Source: Leishmania donovani (Eukaryota > Euglenozoa > Kinetoplastea > Trypanosomatida > Trypanosomatidae). From it: a DNA stretch of 64,000 nucleotides. The translations under genes were made by a program, and so were the position numbers. A model generated the notes under the pieces. That model was not told the DNA's origin. It ran no database searches and saw only the letters and a list, made by a program, of their open reading frames with translations. The DNA lies in NCBI RefSeq assembly GCF_000227135.1, contig NC_018251.1, forward strand, positions 722,082 to 786,081, read 5' to 3'. Every line of letters begins with the position of its first letter. The stretch's first letter is position 1. Below, piece after piece: positions 39,782 to 50,297 of this stretch.

Positions 39782-42256
39782 CTAGGTGGGCGGTTGGCGC
39801 AGCAGTGTACGCGCCTCAGCAATCCCATACGACTCCAAGGCACGCAGCCGATACCACTCGCCGAACACGCGAAGGACCTTTGCCCAGTTCTCGCCCTGGT
39901 GCTCGGTGTATGCCAGCCAGTCCACCATACTCACCGGCAGCGGCGCACCGGCACCCGCCACGGAGTCCAGCGACGGAACGTATGCACATCCGCCGCGCAC
40001 GCGACTGCGATGGCGAATAACCATATCCAAGAAGAACATGCGCAGCTCGCGCGGGAGGGCTCGCCGCACCGGCTCCAGAATAGCCCACCGTGCACACAGC
40101 TCAGACTCCCCCGACGACTCCTCCCCCGGGCTTTGCAGGAGTGTCTGCGCAGCTTGCAGAGCATGGTAGCAGCAGGAGGTGCACGGCAGCGGAAGCAAGT
40201 TAGACGACAGCCCTTCATTGGAGGAGGTCGGCGCGGCGCACTCGTCCATATGGCGTCGCAGCCCGTCTGCGCAGTGACAAGCGTGGAAGGCGTGGATGGG
40301 GGCAGCCGCGGCCGACGACGACGGCTGTGGAGCTGCAACAGCCGTTCCTGCGTACGTCTTCACCCACGCTTCCCCCTCGGCTTGGTGGCGTCGGAGATGA
40401 TACAGGCACCGAGCCATTACCGGAGGCAGTGCACGCATGCTCTGGCTGAAGCCAGAATCGCCAGCGGGCCGTCCGCTGGGCACGCTCCCCGCATCGCTGG
40501 AGCTGCGCAGGCGCCAGCGAAGGCGCTCGATGCGCGCCTCCAGCGCTTCTGACGACTCCTCGCCGACCACGAGGTGGCTGAGCACGTGCTCGGTGACGTC
40601 CGATATGTGCTGCTCGCACGCTCGCATCGAGGGGAGATGAGTCTCGGAGAAGCGCCGAGTGACGAGGGCGGCGACGATTCGGTAGTAGAGGGCCACCATC
40701 TCGCCCAGCGGTGTTGCTCCCGCTTCTGCCACTCGTGCGGTGCAGATCGCGTTTTCGTGCGGGGCGTCGTTCTGGTCGAGCTGCACGTACAACTGTCGCA
40801 GTCGATACAGGTGGCGCTGAATCACAATGCCACCCGCCTGCGTCGATGTCTCCAGCTCCGTCTCGAGAGCCGGGTTGGCCTGAAGGCCGCGCAGAAGAGC
40901 CGCCACGTTCGCCTTCGCCTCCCAGTAGTTCAGCTGTACATCTTCGGCGGTGTCTGTGCTGCTTGACGGCGTCGTTGTATGCTGCTTCTGCTGCTGCTGC
41001 TGCCAAACACTTGCCACGTACCAGAGGGCAGCGTTGGTGTGTGGCAGGATGGCAAGCGTGTCGGCGCCGAAGTCGATGCACACTTGCAGTGCAGCACGCA
41101 CGCCGTCCAAGGTGGGTAGCGGGCAAGCGAGAGATGAATAGCCACTCACAACATGGGCGGGCTGTGGTGCTGCCCTCTCTGCCGAGCTGAGGCAGCACGA
41201 CGCGGTCAGGAAGTCGCTCATGCACGCGTTTACTTCGCACGTCATCTGTGCCGTCTGCGAGTCACCGTCGGCGGAGGAGGGTAAGCGGAAGATGACGTGT
41301 TCGCCAACAGGCTGCCCGGCCGCTGCCCCAGCAACGGCAGTGTCTGGCATATCGCTGTCGCCGAGCTTCATTGCCTCGCTGACGGCGCTACGCACTGTGA
41401 ACACTTGCACTTGTTCTTGCCACCGATGCGTCTCGCGGGCCAGCATGCGCTGATACTTGATGTTCGCGGCCTCCTCGTTCCACTCATGCAGCGCGTTCGC
41501 CGTGGATGGCGGGAGCGCGTCAAGATCCACGAGCACCTCCAGCGCTGGTACAACATCGCCCACGCCAGCGTGGGCGGCGCACCACGCACGCAACATCAAG
41601 CGCCGCTTGCGGAGGGCAGTGAGAAGCCGCTGACCGGAGAGGGCGTAGATGCCGTTGTTGTCGCGCAAGTCTACCAGCTCCAGGGCGGGCAGCCGTCCAC
41701 CCGCCAGCTGCTCTGCTCCCGACACAGAGTCGCCCATTGTCGCCACGGTCGGCAGCGCGGCGGCTTCCTCGCACCCCTCCACCAAGTACGCCGTCAGAGC
41801 AGCACTCAGCGCCTCGATCGTGCGGGGTCCTGCGCCGACGCCGCGCGCTTCGATGACGCGCACCCACCGCAGCATCGGTAGCATTCGCATGAAAGCCGCG
41901 AGCCCGGTGTCGCCGAGATAGGACTGCGACAGGGTAAGGTGAGTGGGGAAGCACAGGTTGGGGGCATAGGCCAGAAGCATCTTGTCGGCGAGCGCTGGCG
42001 GTTGCGGCGCCGGCGTCATGTCGTCGGCGTTCGTGGTAGCATCGGCATCCGTGCCGAGGGCCACGTCGATGCCGTGAAAAAGCTTCACCAGCTCACTGTG
42101 AGAGACGCAGCCTTCCTCATCACATGCGTGGCGATACAGCGCAGAGGTGGACCGCATCGTCGATGGCGTGCGGACGGCGTTTGCACTCGCGCGCGCTCTC
42201 TCGTCAAGTCTTGAAGCCACGTTCTCGCTCGCAAGCAGCGGTGCGACTGTGCGCAT
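39782..42256 (-). CDS. EF-hand/leucine-rich-like protein of unknown function (824 aa)
   Basis: No known family named. Near residues 38-60 a degenerate EF-hand-like loop occurs (ACDEEGCVSHSELVKLFHGI). Residues about 100-215 contain leucine-rich-repeat-like segments (NLCFPTHLTLSQSYLGDTGL and ALELVDLRDNNGIYALSGQR). The remainder is largely helical, with Cys/His clusters near the C-terminus (CHCADGLRRHMDEC, CTSCCYHALQ) that could bind metal. Poly-Gln occurs in WQQQQQKQ. The start ATG at 42256 is preceded by a purine-rich plus-strand stretch, a pyrimidine tract in the sense direction. Leucine-rich repeat proteins with EF-hands are frequent in the trypanosomatid cytoskeleton; a role here is inference. 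Confidence 0.8.
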   Translation of the reverse strand: MRTVAPLLASENVASRLDERARASANAVRTPSTMRSTSALYRHACDEEGCVSHSELVKLFHGIDVALGTDADATTNADDMTPAPQPPALADKMLLAYAPNLCFPTHLTLSQSYLGDTGLAAFMRMLPMLRWVRVIEARGVGAGPRTIEALSAALTAYLVEGCEEAAALPTVATMGDSVSGAEQLAGGRLPALELVDLRDNNGIYALSGQRLLTALRKRRLMLRAWCAAHAGVGDVVPALEVLVDLDALPPSTANALHEWNEEAANIKYQRMLARETHRWQEQVQVFTVRSAVSEAMKLGDSDMPDTAVAGAAAGQPVGEHVIFRLPSSADGDSQTAQMTCEVNACMSDFLTASCCLSSAERAAPQPAHVVSGYSSLACPLPTLDGVRAALQVCIDFGADTLAILPHTNAALWYVASVWQQQQQKQHTTTPSSSTDTAEDVQLNYWEAKANVAALLRGLQANPALETELETSTQAGGIVIQRHLYRLRQLYVQLDQNDAPHENAICTARVAEAGATPLGEMVALYYRIVAALVTRRFSETHLPSMRACEQHISDVTEHVLSHLVVGEESSEALEARIERLRWRLRSSSDAGSVPSGRPAGDSGFSQSMRALPPVMARCLYHLRRHQAEGEAWVKTYAGTAVAAPQPSSSAAAAPIHAFHACHCADGLRRHMDECAAPTSSNEGLSSNLLPLPCTSCCYHALQAAQTLLQSPGEESSGESELCARWAILEPVRRALPRELRMFFLDMVIRHRSRVRGGCAYVPSLDSVAGAGAPLPVSMVDWLAYTEHQGENWAKVLRVFGEWYRLRALESYGIAEARTLLRQPPT

Positions 42257-42722
42257 GCCTAGAGGACGGAGAGGGAGGGGGAGGAGGTAAAGTTACAGCC
42301 GAACAATGATGCGCATCTTTCCATTCATGTTGTGCGAATTGGTGAGAGTACAGCACTGTCGTGCTGACCAGCGGCCGGTCTCCCATCTTCTTTTTCTTGA
42401 GGTGCGGTTGCCTACTCCACGGACCGCAAGACCGGAGCAGCGCAAGGGATGAGGGGGGAGGGAGATGAGCGAGCTCGACTGGAAGAGAAGCGTTGCAGGA
42501 TACGGCACACTCACACTTAGCGGCATTGGGTGCCTCCCCCCCGGGGGAGTGGGGGAGCCCCATACGTGGAGCATTGCTGTGAAAGAAACCAAGAAGAGTG
42601 GAGAGGAGACGAGGGGGAGGGCAGCGGACACGTGGCCGGACGCGAGGGGCGCGTGTGGCTGAACATACGCACCCCCCCCACACACACACACCCCACCCTC
42701 ACCTCCTCGCGTCTTTATTCTT
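42257..42722. other. Intergenic region, 0.47 kb
   Basis: Leader of the 824-aa gene (CT-rich on the minus strand at 42263-42290) and short 3' UTR of the 962-aa coiled-coil gene. Nothing else recognised. Confidence 0.7.
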
Positions 42723-45611
42723 CTACACATGTAGGGTTCTGTCGAGTGCCCCAGAGACCCGTCGATCCAACGCCTCGATCACGTGTAGCACCTCGGTAGC
42801 GAACATAGAGGAGTAGTCCACCGTGCCATTGGCGACGCCGCGGTCAGCGTCTTCGCTCACGTAAGATCGGCGAAGGTCCGGTGGGGTGACGACATCGCTG
42901 CTGGCATAGCGCGCTGCCGAGGATGGCGGCGGTGAAGGGGCCGCATACGCCGCGGCGGCACTCGACCACGAGAGACCCTGGCCACGGTGGTGCGACGCCA
43001 GCAGCATGCCCTCTGCGCCATAGGCGCTGTCACCCATGAGCGGCCGCGCCGCCGTAGATGAGGGGCCGCTTAGTGGGTCTGGATACGCCGTGTTCAGTGG
43101 TGTTGTGAAGCGCGGCGGGCCAGCGACCCCGTTGATCGCAGGCACGTCGGCGCGCGGGAGGGGTGCGGGGGCGCAGGCGTGAGCGTGCACGCGGTTCTCC
43201 ACTTCGGCAGGGGTGGGAAAGGAGGATGGGAACGACGACGCCGATTGCGACGACGTCTGCCCAACACACGGCTGGACGCGTGTGCTCGTCTTTCCATTCG
43301 CCACAGCAGATGATGCAGACGCCGTTTCGCGGGGTGCAGTGCTGGCGTCACCTCCACGCACGCCCCCACCGTTGTGCGTCCGCGACACATCAGGGTCCCT
43401 CGCCTCCTCCTCGCCTCGCTGATGAGAGGTGGACACTGTTGCGGGGGCCATCGAGGTGCAGTGCAGCAACGTTGAGGAAGAACGGCTCTGTTCTGCTACA
43501 GGTGCGTCTGCGTTGGCGGCGGCGGGAGGGGCGCCAAGAGGAGCTGAGGCAGCTCCGTGCCCCACTGGCGGTGGCAATGGAGATGGGGATGATAAAGCTT
43601 GCAATGTCGGAGGCGCGGCGGGCGTGTCGCTACCCGCACAGCGCTCACTTGACTGCATTTGCGGGAAGCCGCGACTCGCCGTCGACCACGTCGCCTCCAC
43701 CCACTCCTTTAAGGCACGGTACTGCTGATTGAGCTGCTGGTACTGCACCTCCGCCGCCGCTGCGCAAGCAGCTTGCTCCATGCGCTCGACGCCGACGGCT
43801 GAGGCGGCCTGCCGCTGCTCCTGCAGTAGCTGAAGGTCCTTGCTGAGCTCGCTGTGACGAACCTGAAGCAGCTCGACCGAGTGTTGAATGAGTGCCCAGT
43901 CCTCGGCACACTTCAGCGTCTGCGCCAGACTTCCACGGCGGCGCATGTCTTCGTTACGGCACTCCAGCAAGGCGGCCTCGGCCTGATCTACGCGGCGTTG
44001 CAGCGCTCCGATGTGTGCGCGCGACACCTCCGCCTGGTTCTCCTGTGACGCTGACACCTGCTGCGCCGCCTCCAGCTGATGCTGCAACTCCTCGTAGCAC
44101 TGCCTAAAGTGCATCGCCTCTGCTACCCACCGCTGCCGCTCGTGCCGCACGTTGCTCAGCATCGTGGCGACGTGCTTTAGCGCGAGCAGCAGGGGCGTGA
44201 GGGCGGTGCGCAGACTCGCCTCGTCTGCCAGAGTTGTGATGACAGATAGTTGTGACGTCGCCTCTGTCCTCCCGGCTGCATCCTGGGAGGTGCTTGGGCA
44301 GTGACTCTGCACAAGTGCCTGGCGTGAGCTGGACGGCGAGGGAGGGCGTCGCTCTGGTGCTGGTGGCGGCTGCGACAGTCGCTCTGCTCCCCACAGGTCC
44401 CCTAGCACTGCAGCCTCTGCGCTGTGCAGTACATTCTCAGCGTGCACACGCGCACTTTCATTGAATGAGCCGCGCCGTCGCAGCGGCCGCGTCTCCATGA
44501 GCGCCTGCTCAGTGGATATGCTAGTGGAGTGAGAGTTGGCAGGGAAGAGAACGACATGGGGGACGTTGCCGGCGTGGTTCTGCGTGCTGGCGGCCTCGTC
44601 GCGGGCTGCCTTGCCATTCGCAGCAACACGCGCAAACATCTCGCTCGCGGTGCCTTCCTCGTTTTCCCGACTCTCGTACGCAAGACTTCGTTGATAGTCG
44701 TAGGCCACGTTGCTGAGGAGTTCGGCAAGGCGTTCCAACGCTCTTTGCAGAGCCGCTGAGAGCCGTTGCCGTGCTGCAGCGCTGGCGTGCTCGTCCGTCT
44801 CATGCACACGAAGCTGCTCCTGCAGGATGCGCAGCTGCTGTTCCACGTGGGAGTGCTGCTGCGCGGTGAGCTCCTTGCTGTGCTGGGCAGCCGTCATGCC
44901 CGTCTGCAGCCTCTGCACTTCGGTCTCCTGCTGGCGCAGCGCAGTACTGAGCTCTGCAACGCGATCCCAGGCTTCCTGCACCTTGGCTGACAGCTCGTCA
45001 CGCTCGGCGGTCAAGGAGAGCACCGTCAGCTTCGCCTCTGCCGCTTCGCGGCGCTGCTCCTCCGTCTGCGCCTGGCGCGCCTGCAGTCGTTCCTGTGCCT
45101 CCTGCACCTCCAGCCGCAGTCCCTGCTTCTCTGTCTCTAGGCCTTGACAGCGTTGACGCAGCTCGGCGCACGTCTCCTCGCTCGTGCGCGCCTGCTGGCG
45201 TGCTTGCACTAGACTGCGAGACACGTGGTACAGCTCACTCTTTAACTCAGCCACCATCTGCACATCAGCTGTTGCGCCGACTGGCGACACGGCTTCGGTT
45301 AACGTCTCATGGGCGACGGCCGCGGCAGCGCCGGGCCGCCGCGATTTGTGCGTGGAGTGCGCCGACGCTTGCGTGATAGACCAGTGCCGGCTGCGGTGTT
45401 GCGACGCCTCTGCTGCGCCAGATTTGGGGGAGTTCGGGCATGAGAACGGTAGCGAAGCGTACTTGGTGGTCGTCGCCTGCGCAGGCGACAGGCATTTTTC
45501 AGCAGCCCGGCCATCACACACTGGCGGTGATGGTGGCGGTGCCCGGATCACCACTGTGGTGTCCCCCTCCTCTGCAGCTGAGTGGGAAGAGGATCTGCTC
45601 CGGGCGCTCAT
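42723..45611 (-). CDS. Large coiled-coil protein of unknown function (962 aa)
   Basis: No family recognised. The N-terminal 110 residues are Ser/Ala-rich. Coiled coil spans about residues 117-310 (LQARQAQTEEQRREAAEAKL) and again about 470-640 (CYEELQHQLEAAQQ). The C-terminal third is Ser/Pro/Ala-rich and probably disordered, except for a short conserved-looking tail (EVLHVIEALDRRVSGALDRT). Each coiled-coil block carries a similar motif: LAELLSNVAYDYQRS near 308 and VATMLSNVRHERQRW near 480. The start is the ATG at 45611 (MSARSRSSSH); seven open codons upstream begin at GTG. A cytoskeletal or scaffold role is likely from composition only. Confidence 0.8.
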   Translation of the reverse strand: MSARSRSSSHSAAEEGDTTVVIRAPPPSPPVCDGRAAEKCLSPAQATTTKYASLPFSCPNSPKSGAAEASQHRSRHWSITQASAHSTHKSRRPGAAAAVAHETLTEAVSPVGATADVQMVAELKSELYHVSRSLVQARQQARTSEETCAELRQRCQGLETEKQGLRLEVQEAQERLQARQAQTEEQRREAAEAKLTVLSLTAERDELSAKVQEAWDRVAELSTALRQQETEVQRLQTGMTAAQHSKELTAQQHSHVEQQLRILQEQLRVHETDEHASAAARQRLSAALQRALERLAELLSNVAYDYQRSLAYESRENEEGTASEMFARVAANGKAARDEAASTQNHAGNVPHVVLFPANSHSTSISTEQALMETRPLRRRGSFNESARVHAENVLHSAEAAVLGDLWGAERLSQPPPAPERRPPSPSSSRQALVQSHCPSTSQDAAGRTEATSQLSVITTLADEASLRTALTPLLLALKHVATMLSNVRHERQRWVAEAMHFRQCYEELQHQLEAAQQVSASQENQAEVSRAHIGALQRRVDQAEAALLECRNEDMRRRGSLAQTLKCAEDWALIQHSVELLQVRHSELSKDLQLLQEQRQAASAVGVERMEQAACAAAAEVQYQQLNQQYRALKEWVEATWSTASRGFPQMQSSERCAGSDTPAAPPTLQALSSPSPLPPPVGHGAASAPLGAPPAAANADAPVAEQSRSSSTLLHCTSMAPATVSTSHQRGEEEARDPDVSRTHNGGGVRGGDASTAPRETASASSAVANGKTSTRVQPCVGQTSSQSASSFPSSFPTPAEVENRVHAHACAPAPLPRADVPAINGVAGPPRFTTPLNTAYPDPLSGPSSTAARPLMGDSAYGAEGMLLASHHRGQGLSWSSAAAAYAAPSPPPSSAARYASSDVVTPPDLRRSYVSEDADRGVANGTVDYSSMFATEVLHVIEALDRRVSGALDRTLHV

Positions 45612-46641
45612 CGAAAGAGCTAAAACACACACACAATAACGAGGGAGTGAGGGGATGGGCTGAGTGCCAGAGCGGACGGCTGTCGAACCCTACGCAGCGA
45701 TGCAAGTCACATGAAGCGCCTCCTCAACGACGGTCAACGGCGAGGGTGGCGGCAGAGGCAGCTGACCTCCCCACAATGCAGACTCTCGTTGCTTCTCCCG
45801 TTGACGGTTGCGAAAAAAAAAATAAAGGTCAAAAGCTCTATGCGGCCGTATCTTCTATGAGGGAGACGGGGAGAGGATGGGGAGGGAGGTGTTGGTGGTG
45901 GCGGCGGTGGCACATGGAACGACAACTCTGGATCCGGTGCAACTCTCTCTCTCTATATATATATGTAAAGAGAGAGAAGAGGATGCGTATTGAGGCGCCC
46001 GTGTGGACCTATACAGGGGTTCGGGGGTGGGGAGGGGGAGGATGGCCCAGTAAGATGGGATGCGGGGTGGATTGATGGAGGAGGGTGTGTGAGGTTGGAA
46101 GCGGAGCCTTGCGAGCAGCACATTCAGCACAGCTCAGCGAAAGTGAACGCCACGTCTGCGCTGCGCTGCTTTCTCTGCCTCGCTAACTCTCTCTCTGTGC
46201 GTATTGGATGCACGATGGTGCCGCACCGCACGCACACATCGGCACAAAGTCTCCTTCTGTGTGCTTATTGCCTCTACTTGCCATGCGCACACGCGCACCT
46301 CTTCGGTTTACCAAGTACGAATGGCGCACTCCCTCACTTCTGCACTTCAACAGTAACAACCTCACCGACCGAAAAAAAAAAAAAACACTGGCACACCCAC
46401 AGACGAAGAGGGGAGGGACAGGGCAGCATCGGATGCGCCGAGCCTCCCTCCAGCAACACGACTCGCCTTCCTCACCGGCTCCACGCAAGCCGCAGCAGGT
46501 CGTCCGCGTTGCACCCCATTGTCCTCTGCCGCTCAGGCGCCTCTCCACAAAGCATCCTGCATGGGACGAGCGGCAGCGGAAGACGGTAGGCGAAGGATTC
46601 TGACGCAGGACTAGACGAGCGCGTAGATACACGTGCGGGCA
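45612..46641. other. Intergenic region, 1.03 kb
   Basis: Leader of the 962-aa gene and 3' UTR of the nucleoporin-like gene. A CT/AT repeat lies at about 45941-45965 and an A12-14 run near 46371-46385. No gene supported. Confidence 0.7.
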
Positions 46642-48912
46642 CTACAGCTGCTGCTCCAGCTCATTCAACATGGTGAACACCTTCCTCAGGCGCGCGTTGG
46701 CCGTGCGGAAGGCGTCACCGCCACGGCGGTGCACAATCCCATCGAGGATGATCTGCCGCCACTCTGCCAGCATGCCGTCCATCTCGGCAACGCGGCCCTC
46801 GAGACTGGCAAGCCGCTCCACGAGCCGCCGTCGCCGCTGCGCCTGCACCATTTCGCGTCGATTCACGTCGCCACTGAGCTGTTCGATGCGCCTAACGAGG
46901 TTGAGCGTTGCGGCGCTCATCTCCGCCTCGGGAACACCGCGCAACCAGCAGCGGTGGCACTCCGGCACGGCATTGAGCAGGTCGAGCACAGCCGGCTGAG
47001 GATCACGCAGGCGTGATGTCGCTTCAGCGCCGGCGGAGGGGTGTAACCCTAGTTTGCCGCAGCGCGCGTACAGGGCGGACCGCAGCACGGCAGCGAGACT
47101 AATCGCCAGAATGTTGCCCCGCTCGCACAAGCCGTCCATCGTGGACACCTCCGGCACCAGCACGAGCTCGGTGCACCCCACGGCAATGCTCGCGTCCCTT
47201 GTGTCGTAGGGCAGACGCAGAGCGATGGGCGACGGTGGGGCAGCGTCAGTGCTAAGCAGCGGCAGTGCTACTGCTTCGCGTTCCCGCTCTCGCGCGTCGG
47301 CACAGGCAGGGCGCCAACATGCCCACCCCTGCCGCCGCCGATCCCATCGCGGAAACGCCATGACAAACGCCGTCTCCCCTGCAACGCCGCTGCGAACCAC
47401 GCACACGTTCTGAGAGAGGGTCATGCTCACACTGTGCGTGATGGATGGAACGCCCGGGGCTAAAGAGGCCCGTGCGCCCAGGGAGCCGCTGAGGTGCAGC
47501 GTGAAGCATATGTTCGGCGAGCCAACAGCGCGCACGTGCGCAACCCGGTGGCGGGCCAGCAGGTCCGGCTCACTCACCCACGCCCCCTTGACGAGCCCGT
47601 TGGCGGTGAGGAAGAACACCGCGTGCGTGCCGGCGTCCTCGTCAACAAGGCAGCCGCCAACGGCGACCGCCTCGTCCCCGGCCGCGCCGGTGTCGTCGCC
47701 AGAGATGAGGTGATACACCTCCACACTCAGCGGGGTCGCGGCCACCTCGGCCCTCCGCAGTATCTCCTCCTCGCGTGTGCGGACTCGGCCATCGTCGGTG
47801 GCGGCTGCCGTCGCGACCACGGGAAGGCAGTCGTCGCCGAGGTGCACTGCGTACACGTCGCCGCTGCTGCTGAGTAGGAGAAGGATAACAGGGGTGCTCT
47901 CCGTCGGCGGCAGCGCGTACATGTCTACAAGGTCCAGCTGAGAGGTGGGCAGCATCGCGGGCTTGGGGATCGGCGGGTGCGAGGCAGCGCCCTCCGCACC
48001 GACCTCATCAGCGCTGGAAACTGGCACCATCTCGTCATGGTCAATGCGCTCTGAAAAGGCGTGACTTGGTGGGTGGGCGATGTTGCTTGCAGTAACGATC
48101 GCGTCGTCACTGCCGTGGAGGGCCAAGGAGCGAAATCCCGCCACCTCTGCGGTGGTGGCATGCGCCGGGCGTGCAGGCGGCAGACGGGTGGTGCTGACTT
48201 TTCCAGCCAGAGCCTTGACACGCGTACTCTGCGACTCCTCCTTGTCTGGCGCGGTTGCGCCCTTGGCAGGGTTAATGGTCGCTGGCGCCGTCGACTGGAT
48301 CGAGGGAGAAGGGTGCACATGCGCCTCGGCGTCAGAGAGGCTGCGCTCAATGACGGGTCGAAGGGCGATACGACGGTGTAGGGGCACAATGACACCCAAG
48401 TAAGACTGGTCCGTGTCGTAGATGGTCAGGTCGCCCGAGATGAACAACACACACAGCGCGTGATGCGCCACAGTGTGCCAGCACACGCTCTGCACCACCT
48501 CGGGCATCTCCAGCTCACACACCGCTGCTGGCAAAACGGAGATGTCAATGATGTAGTGGTGACGGCGCACGTTGCTGATGAAGGCGATTTTGTGACCGTC
48601 AGGAGAGGCGTGGGCGGAGTGGCGGAACAGCGGCGTCGACGCGGCGGCGGCGGAAACCACCGCTTCTTTGACGCTAACGTCCTCTGTGGGCTGCCCCGCC
48701 CTCGCTGCGGACTCGGCATACCGGCTGCGCTCCGCCTCATCGCATGCCAGGGAGGCGTGTGGAAGAAAGCGTGTTTTGCGACTCAGCGGCAGCGGTACCA
48801 ACTGCTCTGCTGGTGAGAAGGAGCTCGAGAAGAGGAACGCGGTGTCTGTGACATCGCGCGTGACAGCGAGGAAGGCGTTGTTGCCGATGTGCGCGGCGCC
48901 ATTGGAGCGCAT
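46642..48912 (-). CDS. Probable Nup88/Nup82-type nucleoporin (756 aa)
   Basis: The protein has a beta-rich N-terminal two-thirds consistent with a propeller and a C-terminal coiled coil at about residues 660-754 (LVERLASLEGRVAEMDGMLA, LRKVFTMLNELEQQL). The segment VVQSVCWHTVAHHALCVLFI followed by SGDLTIYDTDQ resembles the Nup88/Nup82 blade in which a WHP motif precedes LxVLTSD and LRLYD. Propeller plus C-terminal coiled coil is the Nup88/Nup82 layout, a cytoplasmic-side pore component. In Trypanosoma brucei the comparable protein is Nup76. An acidic and Ala-rich linker is inserted between blades. The ATG at 48912 is the start. The assignment rests on one motif plus architecture, so another propeller/coiled-coil protein remains possible. 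Confidence 0.5.
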   Translation of the reverse strand: MRSNGAAHIGNNAFLAVTRDVTDTAFLFSSSFSPAEQLVPLPLSRKTRFLPHASLACDEAERSRYAESAARAGQPTEDVSVKEAVVSAAAASTPLFRHSAHASPDGHKIAFISNVRRHHYIIDISVLPAAVCELEMPEVVQSVCWHTVAHHALCVLFISGDLTIYDTDQSYLGVIVPLHRRIALRPVIERSLSDAEAHVHPSPSIQSTAPATINPAKGATAPDKEESQSTRVKALAGKVSTTRLPPARPAHATTAEVAGFRSLALHGSDDAIVTASNIAHPPSHAFSERIDHDEMVPVSSADEVGAEGAASHPPIPKPAMLPTSQLDLVDMYALPPTESTPVILLLLSSSGDVYAVHLGDDCLPVVATAAATDDGRVRTREEEILRRAEVAATPLSVEVYHLISGDDTGAAGDEAVAVGGCLVDEDAGTHAVFFLTANGLVKGAWVSEPDLLARHRVAHVRAVGSPNICFTLHLSGSLGARASLAPGVPSITHSVSMTLSQNVCVVRSGVAGETAFVMAFPRWDRRRQGWACWRPACADAREREREAVALPLLSTDAAPPSPIALRLPYDTRDASIAVGCTELVLVPEVSTMDGLCERGNILAISLAAVLRSALYARCGKLGLHPSAGAEATSRLRDPQPAVLDLLNAVPECHRCWLRGVPEAEMSAATLNLVRRIEQLSGDVNRREMVQAQRRRRLVERLASLEGRVAEMDGMLAEWRQIILDGIVHRRGGDAFRTANARLRKVFTMLNELEQQL

Positions 48913-49734
48913 CGTCTCCGCAAGGGCCTTGGATTGCGTGCGCGTGCGGGGAGGTGGGGCGAGGGGGACTCTCAGGTCGTCCGCTCGATGCTTTAAGGTC
49001 AGAGAGGGAGATGGGCAAAGTAGGGAAGTGGGGCAGACGGCTGGTGTGCCGCTGGTCTCTCGCTCATTGTTGACGCATGCCTTGTACGGCTGCTGCTTCT
49101 GCCGTGCACATGCGTGCTTCTGTGCGAAGAGGGCGGGAGGAGAGATGCGGGAAGAAGAAAGCGAAGCGGTGTGCTAAGAATGCTTGCGTGCCGGCGTGGG
49201 CATCTGTCTCTGGCGCGTGCCGGTGAGCACGCACTCTTTGGCCGTGCGGGGAGGAAAGGATCCGATGATGTGTCTCTTTCCTGGCCTCCCCAAAGAGACA
49301 CACCGAGAGCCACTTCCGCTCACCTTTACAAGCACGGAGATGCAGAGAGGAGGGTGTCGTGGCGAGAAAGGGCCTCGCGAGGTGCGGGCACGCCCTTGCT
49401 GTCGGTAGGCTGCTGCGTCCCTCGCTCCGCTGAGCCTCGACACTGGTGCCCGATGCTGACGGCCTACTCGTCTTTTCGTTTCCTTGTGTCCTTCACATGC
49501 TTGTACACACGCACTTGCTCTCCCTCGTGTATCGCATGCGCATCGCTGACCCTCCTCCCCACTCATCCACACACACTCAACTCACGCGGCGGTAGAGCGA
49601 GGAAAGGAGCGATGCAACGGGCAGCGTGACGCACAGCATCGAAGAGGAGGAGGAGAGAACAGCGATCTCAACAACATCGTAAGGCGAAAACACGCGAACA
49701 GCAACAAATGGGGCGCATCCGCCGTCGCACAGAC

Positions 49735-49770
<36 letters not shown>

Positions 49771-50297
49771 CACAGAGAGAGAGAGGCGTTGAAGGTACAC
49801 GAAATACGTGCGTTATCGCCGCTGTTGGTTGCCTGCAACGTAAGAGATGTGCACGGTGCGACAGCGACGACAGCGACAAGGTGATAGTGGTGGTGCTCGT
49901 GGTGAGGACGATACCAGTGAGTCCTGCATCGACAGGCACACTCTCACGCACAGGACACAAGCCCACTCGTAGAGCGAGAGAGCGAGAGAAAAAAAAAAAA
50001 AACATGGAGGAGGGAGGGAGGAGGGCTGCATACATCAGTAGACATGGAAGGAGGTGAAGGACAGGAAGATACACACACACACAGTAAAAGAGGAGGAGTA
50101 CAAGGAGAGAGGGTGTGCAGGCAGCACACGCGCAGATGCACCGACACACCCATGTTCTATCACAACAGCGACAGTACACGCTCACATGCACACAGTGCAG
50201 AAAAAGATGCACACGCACACGCACCGGCACGTATCCAGTAGGAGCAGTGCCGCGACACACTCGTGCATGCCTGTGCTTGTGGTTGCCCTCGTGCATA
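48913..50297. other. Intergenic region, 1.38 kb
   Basis: Leader of the nucleoporin-like gene and 3' UTR of the SAXO gene. A (CA)16 repeat lies at 49737-49769 and an A13-15 run near 49989-50002. Small frames up to 170 codons exist on both strands but without recognisable domains. Confidence 0.65.
49737..49769. repeat. (CA)16 microsatellite
   Basis: About 16 uninterrupted CA units on the plus strand (GT in sense RNA), in the 3' UTR region of the SAXO gene. Confidence 0.95.

Noticed and set aside
39656..40552. 298-codon plus-strand frame
   Set aside because: Antisense shadow of the 824-aa gene; the opposite strand carries the gene-like protein and all other genes are minus.
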